DNA of 64,000 nucleotides from Bacteroidota bacterium. Its GTDB lineage: Bacteria; Bacteroidota; Bacteroidia; 2-12-FULL-35-15. Location: assembly GCA_016722565.1 (NCBI GenBank), contig JADKIU010000003.1, positions 124,001 through 188,000 on the forward strand, given 5' to 3'. A model generated the notes under the pieces. The model was given only the letters and a program-made list of their open reading frames with translations. It did not search any database and had not been told where the DNA came from. The translations under genes and the position numbers were made by a program. Shown here piece by piece: positions 49,395 to 58,894 of the stretch (position 1 is its first letter; the number at the start of each line of letters is the position of its first letter).

Positions 49395-51623
49395 ATGGCA
49401 AATGTTAAATATTATCTTGATAGCAAAGCAGACAAAAACAGGCTTTATCCTATCCATCTTGTGATTAGACAAAAGGAAACACAGGTAAAAGTTTCTACTG
49501 GTGAAAAAATAAAAAAGAAAGATTGGGATAATAAGAACCAAAAAGTCAAGGATAGTGAGTATAGCTATAAATCGATAAATAATTTCTTGTCTTTCATCAA
49601 ACAAGAAATAGAAAAGCATATATCTAATGCCCCACTAAGCCAACTAACAGATAAAAAGATAAAAGAAAAAATCCTATCATTTGTAAATGGGAGAAAAAGT
49701 AATTCGGAAACTAAGCTTGTATCTGAAGATCCAGAATACTACAAGGGAAAAGAAAGATTTACATTTGTAGATTTATTTGCTGGAGCAGGTGGTTTCAGTG
49801 AAGGGTTTTTACAAGCAGAAGACGGAAAACGCCTATATGACTTTTTACTTGGAAGTGACATAAATGAAAACTGCGAATTAACACATCTTGCACGATACAA
49901 TCATCAATTAGGTCTTGACGCAGAATTTTTACGTCAAGATATTACGGAACCTGACTTTTTAGATAACTTGATTAAAGGCCTTAAAGGTAAACAGGTTGAT
50001 GTGGTTTGCGGTGGACCTCCGTGCCAAAGTTTTAGTTTGGCAGGGAAAAGGAAAAAATTCGATAAAAAAGATGATTTATTTTCTCACTATTTAAAAGTAA
50101 TTAGACAATTGCGTCCTAAATATTTTGTAATGGAAAATGTTAAAGGTATTTTAACAAAAGAAGAAGGACGCGTTCGTGAGATGATATTGCAAGAAATAAG
50201 ATCTATTGTGGACTTAAAAGAGTTTCATCAATTAATTAACTTCATTGCTAGGTTACGACAAGATGAAAAAAAACAGCAATTTATTTTAGATTGCTACAAC
50301 CAGCGCTTAAAATTTGAATCTAGTGAAGAAACTAAGATTGACGGTTTAAAGGAACAATATATCCAAAACATTGAAAATAAATTCAGAATACTTACACCAA
50401 AAATTGTTGATTACAAAACGAGCAAAACCGATTCTAGTATAAGTACAATAAGGCATGGTTTTAATCTTTTAAAAAGAACTAATGAACTAGCCTATATTAG
50501 AAAAAAAGTAATTAACGAAAAAGCATTCAATGATTTAGATAATGACTTTTTTGTAGCAGATTTTAACAATTTCCTAACTTCAATTGAACCCGAATCTATT
50601 GTTGACAGAATTCGCGAAGCCTTTAAAAATTTAAAACCATCCAAGAATCATATTGATGAAGTAAATGAAATAATTAATTCGCTAGAAATATATACATATT
50701 CATTTGACGAGTGTATGGATGGTTTGAAAGTTTTTGTCAAACAAGCAAAAAAAGAAAAAGAATTCGAATTAATTTTATCACAAATAAGATTATACAATAT
50801 AGAGCAGCCATTTGTTGCCTTAGCTTCAAATTATGGTGTTCCGCAAAATAGAGAACGCGTATTATTTATTGGATGTAGAAAAGATCAAAAATTAATCAGA
50901 GATGTCCCTCCAACTGTAAGCGAAAAAGAAAAAGTAACAGTTTTTGAAGCATTATTTGATTTAGATTTTATTGGGAATGATGATGAAAAATATGATTATG
51001 AGAAGGTAAACCTAAAGGCAAAGTATAATGGTTCTACTGAAAAGATGAAATCACTAGTACAAAAAAGATCCATCTGCGGAAAACCCAATGAAAAAAGTGG
51101 CTTAACATATTCAGAATGGTCAAAAAAAGGAAGATTGAATGAAAGATTTTCAAATGCAAAAACTCCTTTTTATGTCCGAAACAATGAAGAGCTTGATAAT
51201 ATTTTAACCCACTTAGTAGTTCCACTTCATAACCATAAGACTAGTAAACAAAATGATGATGTCGTAAAACGACTTAGTGTAATCTTAAAAACAGGAGATT
51301 ATGATTTAGCAAAAAAAGAGTTATTAAAAATTGGATTAGGCTCAGAAAAAAGAAATTATAATGTTTTAAAACCTGATTCACAAAGCCCAACAGTAATGAC
51401 GATCCCAGATGATTATATACACTTTTCAAGTCCTAGAGCATTAACAGTTCGTGAAATGGCAAGATTGCAATCATTTGATGATTCATTTGTTTTTCAAGGA
51501 AAACGTTCAACCGGTGGAAATAAGCGTAAATTTGAAGTACCACAGTTTACTCTAGTTGGAAATGCAGTTCCTCCGTTAATGGCTCGTGCTGTAGCGTTGG
51601 AAATATTAAAAAATATAAAGTAA
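49395..51623 (+). CDS. C5-cytosine DNA methyltransferase with recombinase-type arm domain
   Basis: About 742 residues. Residues 1-90 look like the Arm-DNA-binding domain of Bacteroidota tyrosine recombinases (MANVKYYLDSKADKNRLYPIHLVIRQ ... KKKDWD). The C5-MTase core follows: motif I FVDLFAGAGGFSEGF, motif IV GGPPCQSFSLAG (catalytic Cys), motif VI MENVKG, motif VIII QNRERVLFIG and motif X GNAVPPLMARAVA. A long helical insertion separates motifs VI and VIII. The start at 49395 is chosen because an upstream ATG adds only nine non-homologous residues. It is the first gene of a four-gene rightward operon with a restriction-type nuclease. Methylation protects the host DNA from the partner nuclease. 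Confidence 0.92.
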   Translation: MANVKYYLDSKADKNRLYPIHLVIRQKETQVKVSTGEKIKKKDWDNKNQKVKDSEYSYKSINNFLSFIKQEIEKHISNAPLSQLTDKKIKEKILSFVNGRKSNSETKLVSEDPEYYKGKERFTFVDLFAGAGGFSEGFLQAEDGKRLYDFLLGSDINENCELTHLARYNHQLGLDAEFLRQDITEPDFLDNLIKGLKGKQVDVVCGGPPCQSFSLAGKRKKFDKKDDLFSHYLKVIRQLRPKYFVMENVKGILTKEEGRVREMILQEIRSIVDLKEFHQLINFIARLRQDEKKQQFILDCYNQRLKFESSEETKIDGLKEQYIQNIENKFRILTPKIVDYKTSKTDSSISTIRHGFNLLKRTNELAYIRKKVINEKAFNDLDNDFFVADFNNFLTSIEPESIVDRIREAFKNLKPSKNHIDEVNEIINSLEIYTYSFDECMDGLKVFVKQAKKEKEFELILSQIRLYNIEQPFVALASNYGVPQNRERVLFIGCRKDQKLIRDVPPTVSEKEKVTVFEALFDLDFIGNDDEKYDYEKVNLKAKYNGSTEKMKSLVQKRSICGKPNEKSGLTYSEWSKKGRLNERFSNAKTPFYVRNNEELDNILTHLVVPLHNHKTSKQNDDVVKRLSVILKTGDYDLAKKELLKIGLGSEKRNYNVLKPDSQSPTVMTIPDDYIHFSSPRALTVREMARLQSFDDSFVFQGKRSTGGNKRKFEVPQFTLVGNAVPPLMARAVALEILKNIK

Positions 51624-51635
51624 AAAAAATAAAAC

Positions 51636-52769
51636 ATGTCAAGTCTTAAAATAATTGGAAAAACCAAAGACCTTAGAACTAATACAAATGTTCTATATGT
51701 TGAAATTCTTGCTAAAGATTATATTAATCTCGTTGGTGATGATTTTGACAAATTTGAAATTCAACGAAAAAGAGTTGACCCAAAAAAATATTCGCGATTG
51801 AAAGAGGATTTCAAGAAAGGTGCATTATTACCAACAATAACTTTAGCAGTAGAATTTTCACAAGTAGAGAAATATCTAAAACTTATTGACAGCGATGATT
51901 TTGCTTCAATAGAGAAGCTATTAATTAATAGTGAACAGATTTACATTCTTGATGGCTTGCAGAGGACTTATATAATTGACGATTTATCAAAGGATGGAGT
52001 CGAGTTACAGGAAAATCAAAAATTATTACTTGAAATTTGGTTTGAAAAACAGATTAATCACTTAATCTATAGATTAATAGTTCTTAACTCTGGACAAAAA
52101 CCAATGTCAATGAGGCATCAAGTTGAACTATTATTTATGACATTAAAGAATAGTTTATGTAAGGATATAGATGGGTTAGAGTTGTATGTTGAAAAAGATA
52201 ATGCAATAAGAAGTAAATCCAAAAAATTTGCCTTTGATAGAATTGTAAATGCATATTATAGTTTTCTTACAAAAAGTCCAGAAACAGATAGAGACAACTT
52301 AGTAGTGAAAAAACTTAATGAGGATGATATTTTATCATCAACTGAAACTGAATTAAATGAAAATTATATTTGTTTTAAAAAATATTTAGCAAAATATTGT
52401 GAAATAGATGAAGAGATATTTAGGATATATAATAACTCTTTAGAGCTATCAAGTTTTAAAAACTGGTTAAGTGAAGAAAATACAATGAAAGCTTTTTTTG
52501 CAGCAGTTTCAAAGTTTAAGATTGACGAAAAAAGAGAAGCAAGGATGGACTTGGCGCTTCATAAATTGTTGACAACGTTAAAACAAAGCCAAGAGAGTGT
52601 AGACTGTTTGGATTTAGCACAATTTAATGAGATAAAAAGAGGAATAGATTCAAAGAAAAGCAATGTAGGTGTTGCATTAAGAAAAACAATAATGGATGGT
52701 TTTAGAGAGTATTTTATGAATGAAGGGGAAGAATCTTTTATTGAAAGTTTAAAAGTTGCTACAAGTTAA
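51636..52769 (+). CDS. DGQHR/ParB-like domain protein
   Basis: The 377-residue protein has IYILDGLQRTYIIDDL near residue 107, the ParB/DUF262/DGQHR-type motif (DGxxR), and a preceding RVDPKKYSRLKEDFKKG segment. LIVLNSGQKPMSMRHQVELL then follows, as in DndB-like and DUF262 proteins. It probably binds and hydrolyses nucleotides or senses DNA modification, as related families do in defence loci. It starts 12 nt after the methyltransferase stop and overlaps no neighbour. The assignment rests on one motif. Confidence 0.7.
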   Translation: MSSLKIIGKTKDLRTNTNVLYVEILAKDYINLVGDDFDKFEIQRKRVDPKKYSRLKEDFKKGALLPTITLAVEFSQVEKYLKLIDSDDFASIEKLLINSEQIYILDGLQRTYIIDDLSKDGVELQENQKLLLEIWFEKQINHLIYRLIVLNSGQKPMSMRHQVELLFMTLKNSLCKDIDGLELYVEKDNAIRSKSKKFAFDRIVNAYYSFLTKSPETDRDNLVVKKLNEDDILSSTETELNENYICFKKYLAKYCEIDEEIFRIYNNSLELSSFKNWLSEENTMKAFFAAVSKFKIDEKREARMDLALHKLLTTLKQSQESVDCLDLAQFNEIKRGIDSKKSNVGVALRKTIMDGFREYFMNEGEESFIESLKVATS

Positions 52770-52770
52770 A

Positions 52771-53865
52771 ATGACTATTTCAGAAATTCAAAATAATTTG
52801 GTTGGTATAAATCAAATAAATAATTTGACAGCTTGTTTCGAATACTCATATTCAGCGAGTTTGAAATTCCTTCAATTAGATGATTTTGTCGTTCATAGAA
52901 TAGAGCTCCTAAATAATTCCTATGACAGCAGTGTATCAAACACGACTATTGAATTAGCTGGCGTTTCAATAGGAGATATATTTTATCTCAAGGATCATAA
53001 GTTTGAAACTGCGTCTCTAAGTGGTTTTCAATTTTATGCGTATTTAAAGGAATGTGAATTAGCCGATATTGCATTACCTGATTATACATTTAAATATAAT
53101 TATCTTTTAATTCATAAAGATTATATCGATGAATTTCATTTAAAATACAGCTCAACATCAGCGGTTTGGGGTGGGTTTAAAATATCAGAAAACACAAACG
53201 TAATAAATTATTATAAAAAACAAATTCCTACAATTACGATACCAGATGAGTTAAAAGAGCTTGATTTTTACGCACAAGACAGCATTTTCAGAGCCTTGGA
53301 CCAAAAACATTCATTTGAAAGGTATTTAAAATTATACCATCTTTTGGAGTTAGAGTTTGATTACTCATTAATAAAAAAAATCCAAACGTTAAATATAACA
53401 ACTGATAGTAATTTAATTGGTAGTTTGCTTAATGAATACACCAGAACTGAAAATGATCAATTATATGACCTAATTTCATCAAAATGTTCCAATATTTTTA
53501 GTTTAGCATTAAAACTGAATGGAGTTAAACCATATCAAGCTCTGGGTGAAGAAATCTTTATAAAATTTGGCAAGAATAAGGGTGGTAGTTTATTTTTAAA
53601 TGATTTAACGAAGTATAACGCTTTATTAACGGATGTAGATTCTTTTATAAGTACTTCTTCGGTAAAAACACATGTTAATATAAGTCTTACAGATTATAAT
53701 AAATTTATTCATACGGTCACTGCTTATTGGATTTATAGAATAAGATGCAGTATAGCTCATTTTAAAATTGGCGAATACATATTAACAAGAGATAAAGAGG
53801 ATTTTATTGTCGAATTTGCAGAACCTTTGATTAAAGAAGTTTTGATACAGTTTTATAAAAAGTAG
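52771..53865 (+). CDS. HEPN-like protein of the methyltransferase operon
   Basis: The 364-residue protein starts MTISEIQNNL at 52771, one base after the previous stop. The N-terminal two-thirds are unrecognised. Near the C-terminus YWIYRIRCSIAHFKIGEYIL contains R-x4-H, the catalytic pattern of HEPN RNases, within helices typical of that fold. HEPN proteins often act as RNase toxins in defence. The single motif gives moderate support. The gap to the next gene is 1 nt. Confidence 0.65.
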   Translation: MTISEIQNNLVGINQINNLTACFEYSYSASLKFLQLDDFVVHRIELLNNSYDSSVSNTTIELAGVSIGDIFYLKDHKFETASLSGFQFYAYLKECELADIALPDYTFKYNYLLIHKDYIDEFHLKYSSTSAVWGGFKISENTNVINYYKKQIPTITIPDELKELDFYAQDSIFRALDQKHSFERYLKLYHLLELEFDYSLIKKIQTLNITTDSNLIGSLLNEYTRTENDQLYDLISSKCSNIFSLALKLNGVKPYQALGEEIFIKFGKNKGGSLFLNDLTKYNALLTDVDSFISTSSVKTHVNISLTDYNKFIHTVTAYWIYRIRCSIAHFKIGEYILTRDKEDFIVEFAEPLIKEVLIQFYKK

Positions 53866-53866
53866 T

Positions 53867-55045
53867 ATGAGGCAATTAACAAACCTTGAAATAAGTAGGA
53901 TAAAACTTCTAACTGAAAAATCTGTTGAACTTTGTCTGATTGAACCAACTGGAACTGGACTAAAAAAGTCGATTATGGATGCTACAGGTTCAGTACGAAC
54001 CTATTTAAAAGCCAGTAGGATTCACGATTTTGAACTACAAAAACAAGGGAAGGAAAGTAAAATACAAATTACTTCATTTTTAATCTCATCTGATTTATTA
54101 GTAAATTCAGTTGCATCATTATATCGTCCGAATACTAAAAATGGTGATCCAAGAATTTGGTTCAAAGGATTAGGGGCATACTCAAAAGCAAACGATATTT
54201 TAGGAATAATTGCTTTTGAGGATGGCTTGTACGTTTTGAATATTACACAACTTGATTTACACAAGTTAATTGAAAGTAAAATATCAAATCCGCTTCAGGA
54301 TTTGGTTAATACAATAAATCAAATTTCTAATGAAATTTCAGCAGAGCTGTTGATTCTATTAAAAAAAATTGCCATAAAACCAGTACCTGGAATGCTAAAA
54401 GCAGACACTTCGATTGGAAGAACACTTGAAACTCTTTTAGGAATTGAAATAAATTCATCAAAAAAACCGGACTACAAAGGGATCGAATTAAAAGCCTTCA
54501 GAGATAATAGAGGAAATAGAAAAAACTTATTTGCTCAAGTTCCAAATTGGAAATCTAGCAAATTTAAAAGTTCTGCAGAAATATTAAACGCCTTTGGATA
54601 TGAAAGAGGGGATGATTATAAATTGTATTGCACAGTTTCGAGTTTAGTAAGAAATTCACAAGGTCTTCAACTAAAAATGGATACAAAATCAAATCTCCTA
54701 TTTGAAAATTCAGATAAATCGTCTATTGGTGATTTTGTTGTTTGGGGGCTAGAAACTTTACATAATCGATTACTAGAAAAGCACAATGAAACGTTTTGGA
54801 TTTCTGCAGAACCAATAATAATTGATGGTAAGGAGCATTTCCAATTTAAAAAGGTAGAACATACAAAAAAACCTATTGTTTCTCAATTTGACATTTTACT
54901 TGAGCAAGGAATAATTACACTTGATCATCTAATTAAAAGAAAAGCAAACGGAAGTGTATTAGAAAAAGGTCCGATTTTCAAAATAAAACCCAATGCATTA
55001 AATTTATTGTTTCCTCCTAGTCAATTATATTCATTAACGAAGTGA
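53867..55045 (+). CDS. MvaI/BcnI-family restriction endonuclease
   Basis: The 392-residue protein has the family's central block: SIGRTLETLLGIEINSSKKPDYKGIELKAFRDNRG (in parts, around residues 184-217), where Asp in PDYKG and Glu-Leu-Lys form the PD-(D/E)XK active site. The family includes MvaI and BcnI, monomeric enzymes for CCWGG and CCSGG, but the site of this one cannot be read from sequence. The N-terminal about 180 residues are extra. It is the last gene of the operon that starts with the C5-methyltransferase, which makes a type II-like restriction-modification pair with two accessory genes. Confidence 0.85.
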   Translation: MRQLTNLEISRIKLLTEKSVELCLIEPTGTGLKKSIMDATGSVRTYLKASRIHDFELQKQGKESKIQITSFLISSDLLVNSVASLYRPNTKNGDPRIWFKGLGAYSKANDILGIIAFEDGLYVLNITQLDLHKLIESKISNPLQDLVNTINQISNEISAELLILLKKIAIKPVPGMLKADTSIGRTLETLLGIEINSSKKPDYKGIELKAFRDNRGNRKNLFAQVPNWKSSKFKSSAEILNAFGYERGDDYKLYCTVSSLVRNSQGLQLKMDTKSNLLFENSDKSSIGDFVVWGLETLHNRLLEKHNETFWISAEPIIIDGKEHFQFKKVEHTKKPIVSQFDILLEQGIITLDHLIKRKANGSVLEKGPIFKIKPNALNLLFPPSQLYSLTK

Positions 55046-55056
55046 GAAAATAATAA

Positions 55057-55644
55057 TTAAAAAGCTGTTATATCAATTACGCCATTATTAATTGCTGCAG
55101 TTAAATCCACTGTAAAATTATCAATTTCCCTCAAAAAAGGCTTACCATTAATATTATTAATTGCTTTCGAATTGACTGGAACTATTGCATATAAAGCAGA
55201 AGGCATATAAATTGCGATGAAACTTCTAAACAAATAGACTTTTGTTCTTGATTCTGTCCATTCATCTGGATCATTAAATAAGCCCCAACCAACAGTTGGC
55301 GAAAGAAGGTTGCCGCTACCGCTTACTAATAATCTTTCTTTTGCTTTAAAACTTTTCACAGAAATCAACAGATTGAATGGATGGCCTAATAAAGAAAAGT
55401 CAGCCATCCAATTCCATTTATCACCTATAGTTTTATAAATTTGAGGAACTCTCGCCAAAAGAGCTAATTCACATAATCTTTCAGAAATAGTTCCCGTTGT
55501 TTTTCCGTTTATTGGATTTTGAGTATTTAAAAATTCTAAACGAGCAACTATGGCACTTATCTGTAAATACTTTGCTTGAGGAGTTGATGTCTGTAGTCCC
55601 AAATGGGAATAAACATTATTTAAAATTCTATCAGATTCTGTCAT
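55057..55644 (-). CDS. Putative restriction-endonuclease-like protein
   Basis: The 195-residue protein has MADFSLLGHPFNLLISVKSFKAKERLLVSGSG at about 84-115. This resembles the D...(S/E)xK core of a PD-(D/E)XK nuclease with Ser replacing the usual Glu. The gene converges with the endonuclease operon (11 nt apart). It could be a second restriction nuclease or a decayed one. The call is tentative. Confidence 0.55.
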   Translation of the reverse strand: MTESDRILNNVYSHLGLQTSTPQAKYLQISAIVARLEFLNTQNPINGKTTGTISERLCELALLARVPQIYKTIGDKWNWMADFSLLGHPFNLLISVKSFKAKERLLVSGSGNLLSPTVGWGLFNDPDEWTESRTKVYLFRSFIAIYMPSALYAIVPVNSKAINNINGKPFLREIDNFTVDLTAAINNGVIDITAF

Positions 55645-55721
55645 GTTTTTTATATGAAATTTATTAAAATAGTACCATTAAAGGAGTGATATATTAAAAA
55701 TAGCTTAAACTATTTACCAAC

Positions 55722-57569
55722 TTAAGATCCAAACCACTCCTCCGTCTCCTTATCCTCAAAATACACATAACAGCCTTTCATTCCTCTTGTCATTAAGGTC
55801 CTATAGGTGTTCTTTATAATAGAACGAGTCATTTCTTTCGCTTTTTCTGGTTCTTTTAGGAGCATTGACTTGTATCCTTTAATACTTTGGTCTTGTTTGG
55901 AACGTTTTGATGGGTCAACCAATACTTTCCCATCCCTAACAATCAAATCCTTTCCTACAATTACTCCAATGTAATCCACTTCTAAGCCTTGGCAAGTATG
56001 AATACAACCTATTTCGTATACAGAATTGGGCATTTGAATACATAGACTCCCATCCACAGATAAATTCCATTTCATAGCAAAATTGTATTCGGGAATAATA
56101 ATGTCATTTGCATTTTTATCATTCTTACTTTTCCAATCCCAACAATATCCTGCCACTAATCGTGCTTTGTTATTTGCTTTGTTCTTTTCAAAAATAATGT
56201 CTCGCAATTCATTGGGAGAAGAAACCACTTTAAAATCGTAACCCAACTCTTTTATATCAGTATTGGCTGTTTCACGTATTTGTAGCATTTGGTCCAACCA
56301 AGCTAAATAACCATCAGAGCCGGCACAACGAAATTGGGATGACAATTCTAATTCATGAACGATTGCACCCTCTGATTTTGCCCATTTTTTAATTTCTTCT
56401 TTGTTTCCAATATCTTTCATTGTTACTCGCTGGTCTTCATCAATAAAGAAAACTGAGAACTTGGATGCTGAAATAATTTCTTTCACCTGGTTTTCGCCTA
56501 AATTGGAATATAAACCAGACTTTTCATTTAAACGGTGCGCTTCATCAACCACCAAAGTATCAAATGTATTTTTAGCCGTATCGGTAAAAGCACCAGAACC
56601 TTTAAATAAATTAGAAAATTTTGTTTTGGTTAATGTCTTTGTGAGTTTACTAGCATATACAGCACGAGGAGCGGCATTCTTTGAAACATATTGAACAACC
56701 TTTGATAAATTCGTTATTCCAACAAGTAAATTTATAGCAACTACAGATTTTCCTGTTCCCGGTCCGCCTTCAACAATCAATACATTTTTATTTTTAGCCG
56801 TAGATTCTTTAGCCAATGCCATTGCATTTTCATAAACAATCTTCTGCTCGTCTATCATAATAAACTCTTGATTGCCAGCAATCATTTTAGCAAGACTCTC
56901 AGAAAGCATTTTAGATGGTCGTATTTCGCCTTTATCAATGCGGTACATAATGTCCCCATCATCTCCTGTTTTAACAAATGCTTTAATGAATTCACGCAAT
57001 TTGGCAATGTCTTTTTTTAAAAAGACAGGTGCTTCATCTAAATATTTTTGATAGAATGGGTTTCGGATAACATCATCCTCAATATAGTTATGCAAGTAAG
57101 CACAAGGATGAAGTTGAATATTTTCGTTTTGAATGGTTGTATTAAAATCTTGCAACAAAGCAGCATAAGACCAGGCTTGGTAAGACGGGTGGTTTGATTC
57201 ATGAAGTCCTTTTCCCAATGCTGTTTTTACAATCCCATCTTTTTCGGTAAGTTCAGAAGCTTGCCATTGTTTTAATTCTACAATTACAACATGATCTTTA
57301 CTATTTTCGTTTTTACCAGAAATGATAAAATCTATTCTCTTAGAAGTTTGAGGAATTTGGAGTTCAATAGTTACTCCTGTGTTATAAGGAATCTCAGGGT
57401 CGCTTAACACAGTATTCATATAATGAAGAGAGTTTCTCCATGAATCTTGTTCTTTCTTTCCGGTTGAGCGATGTAATTTAGTTTCGTAAAGTTTGAGAAT
57501 GATATTCTCTATATCTCCACTAATAATATCATCTTCAAAACCTTTTTTTGTTTTTTGGTAGACGATCAT
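55722..57569 (-). CDS. Nuclease-helicase with DUF2075 domain
   Basis: The 615-residue protein has an N-terminal nuclease-like region (about 80-110: RIDFIISGKNENSKDHVVIVELKQW, a PD-ExK-type core). An SF1-type helicase of the DUF2075 (Schlafen group 3-like) type follows, with Walker A VEGGPGTGKSVVAINL (about 268), Walker B VVDEAHRL (about 343), FFIDEDQRVT, SSQFRCAGSDGYL and the late THTCQGLEVDYIGV block. Proteins of this type are frequent in defence islands. The ATG overlaps the stop of the MazG-like gene (TAAATG), so translation is coupled. Confidence 0.88.
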   Translation of the reverse strand: MIVYQKTKKGFEDDIISGDIENIILKLYETKLHRSTGKKEQDSWRNSLHYMNTVLSDPEIPYNTGVTIELQIPQTSKRIDFIISGKNENSKDHVVIVELKQWQASELTEKDGIVKTALGKGLHESNHPSYQAWSYAALLQDFNTTIQNENIQLHPCAYLHNYIEDDVIRNPFYQKYLDEAPVFLKKDIAKLREFIKAFVKTGDDGDIMYRIDKGEIRPSKMLSESLAKMIAGNQEFIMIDEQKIVYENAMALAKESTAKNKNVLIVEGGPGTGKSVVAINLLVGITNLSKVVQYVSKNAAPRAVYASKLTKTLTKTKFSNLFKGSGAFTDTAKNTFDTLVVDEAHRLNEKSGLYSNLGENQVKEIISASKFSVFFIDEDQRVTMKDIGNKEEIKKWAKSEGAIVHELELSSQFRCAGSDGYLAWLDQMLQIRETANTDIKELGYDFKVVSSPNELRDIIFEKNKANNKARLVAGYCWDWKSKNDKNANDIIIPEYNFAMKWNLSVDGSLCIQMPNSVYEIGCIHTCQGLEVDYIGVIVGKDLIVRDGKVLVDPSKRSKQDQSIKGYKSMLLKEPEKAKEMTRSIIKNTYRTLMTRGMKGCYVYFEDKETEEWFGS

Positions 57570-57899
57570 TTATAGCTCGTTGTATTTCTTAGCGTTTCCT
57601 TTTGCTTTGTCTACGGGATATTTTTCGCCATTGGCATTAATCTTATCCAATACAATTTGCTTCACATCCAAATTGTGCTTCTTCGCAAGTAAAAGAGAAT
57701 ACGCCAACACATCGGCTAATTCGTTTTTTAATTTTTCTACATTAACATCTTTAGCCTCTTTCCATAAAAACAGCTCATTCAACTCCCCCGCTTCAATAGA
57801 TATTGCCAAAGCAAGGTCTTTTGAATTGTGAAATTGCTCCCAATCGCGCTCGTTGCGGAATTTTATTAAAGCATCAATGATTTCCTCGATATCTGACAT
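57570..57899 (-). CDS. MazG-like nucleotide pyrophosphohydrolase
   Basis: The 109-residue protein has the all-alpha NTP pyrophosphatase signature: SIEAGELNELFLW (ExxE helix) and ELADVLAYSLLLAKKH (second acidic helix), then KYPVDKAKGNAKKY. This is the iMazG/RS21-C6-like subclass that hydrolyses (d)NTPs to monophosphates. It directly precedes the DUF2075 helicase gene, an arrangement I believe recurs in other genomes. A nucleotide-pool role in defence is inference. Confidence 0.88.
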   Translation of the reverse strand: MSDIEEIIDALIKFRNERDWEQFHNSKDLALAISIEAGELNELFLWKEAKDVNVEKLKNELADVLAYSLLLAKKHNLDVKQIVLDKINANGEKYPVDKAKGNAKKYNEL

Positions 57900-58207
57900 G
57901 TGAAGTATTTTATCCTTTTCAAATATAAGAAATCCAAACCAATTTTTTCAAAAAATAATGGGAGTAGCAAAACACTACTCCCATGAAAAACTGGAGTATT
58001 TTTCATGTTTCAACTAAAGCGTTAATGGGTGATTGAGGCAGTAGCTCAGAATCTTAGCTAAGACCGTAAAGTTTTTAACCCGACAATTATGTCGTTAAAT
58101 CGGTCCGCGAGAGCATGCACTATTTGCAATTGCAATTCTACGGGTACAAATTACCGACCATCCAATACCGACAATTATGTTTGGCAATACTTTAAGATTC
58201 CAATAGT
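57900..58207. other. Intergenic region with hairpins and RNA-like element copy 1
   Basis: About 308 bases without a gene. It holds a perfect 10-bp hairpin (57958-57967 with 57975-57984), then the RNA-like element at 57983-58117. The word CCGACAATTATGT also occurs twice (about 58080 and 58170). Confidence 0.6.
57983..58117 (+). ncRNA. RNA-like repeated element, copy 1
   Basis: The element begins with the hairpin ATGAAAAA...TTTTTCAT and contains GATTGAGG(C/G)AGTAGCTCAGAATC, TAGCTAA and GTAAAGTTTTT, all shared with copy 2 at 63690-63820. A self-complementary TAGCT...AGCTA pair and a CGACAATTATGTCG hairpin support structure. Strand is uncertain. The GTAGCTCAG word resembles a tRNA D-arm, but no tRNA fold is possible. 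Confidence 0.5.
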
Positions 58208-58894
58208 TTACAAGGAGATTATTTTTTCGATTTTTTCTAAAATCAGTGGATGCCTTTCCGCGACCATCAGCGGATGGATCTGAACAGAAATAATCTCTTC
58301 GAATTGTGAGTGGGCTTTAACTTCTTTGAATCGTTCTACAAGAAACCCCTTAACGGCTTCATCTGAGTCTATTATCTCATCAACAATATTTATTCTATTA
58401 TCTAAAACATAAATGATGTCCTCAAAATCATGGCTAGTTCTATAATCTTTTCCTCGATCTGCAAATGCAGAAAATTTAGTTGCCAAAAAATATGGAGCAG
58501 ATAAAATACTTACTTTTTCATTTTGCAAAGCAACTTCTACCAAATACGAAAAGCCCGGTTGATACCAAGGATTCGCAGGTCCGATTGGTCCATCCTCTGA
58601 TGGCATGATATCAATAAGAACATCTTGATAGGTATAACTACAAATTGCATGGCCTTGAGGATTTGGATGAAATCCTAGCTCTGCTAAACGCACCTGTATT
58701 TTAGTCCAAGCGCCAAATCCGTGTAGGTTGATTGTCATATCGATATCTTGAGTAGGCCTGATTTCATCGGCTGCCGGATCATCGGTGTACAAACTAATAA
58801 CAGCTCCACCAACAAACACCATCTGTTTTTTTAATTCTTTTAAAGCACTTGCCACTTTTTCTACAATAGCAATATTGATGATTTTATTTTCCAT
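58208..58894 (-). CDS. AbiEii-like nucleotidyltransferase (toxin candidate)
   Basis: The 228-residue protein has the nucleotidyltransferase core FVGGAVISLY (GG, about 27) followed by TQDIDMTI (DxD, about 48) and VLIDIMPSEDG with a third Asp (about 94). AbiEii-type proteins are toxins of type IV-like toxin-antitoxin systems and use GTP or another NTP. The gene overlaps the upstream helix-turn-helix gene by 11 nt, the usual layout. It may instead be a metabolic nucleotidyltransferase, but the partner gene and double operator favour a TA pair. Confidence 0.78.
   Translation of the reverse strand: MENKIINIAIVEKVASALKELKKQMVFVGGAVISLYTDDPAADEIRPTQDIDMTINLHGFGAWTKIQVRLAELGFHPNPQGHAICSYTYQDVLIDIMPSEDGPIGPANPWYQPGFSYLVEVALQNEKVSILSAPYFLATKFSAFADRGKDYRTSHDFEDIIYVLDNRINIVDEIIDSDEAVKGFLVERFKEVKAHSQFEEIISVQIHPLMVAERHPLILEKIEKIISL

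Noticed and set aside
58030..58110. tRNA gene at the GTAGCTCAG words
   Set aside because: No acceptor stem, anticodon arm or TTCGA loop can be formed in either copy.
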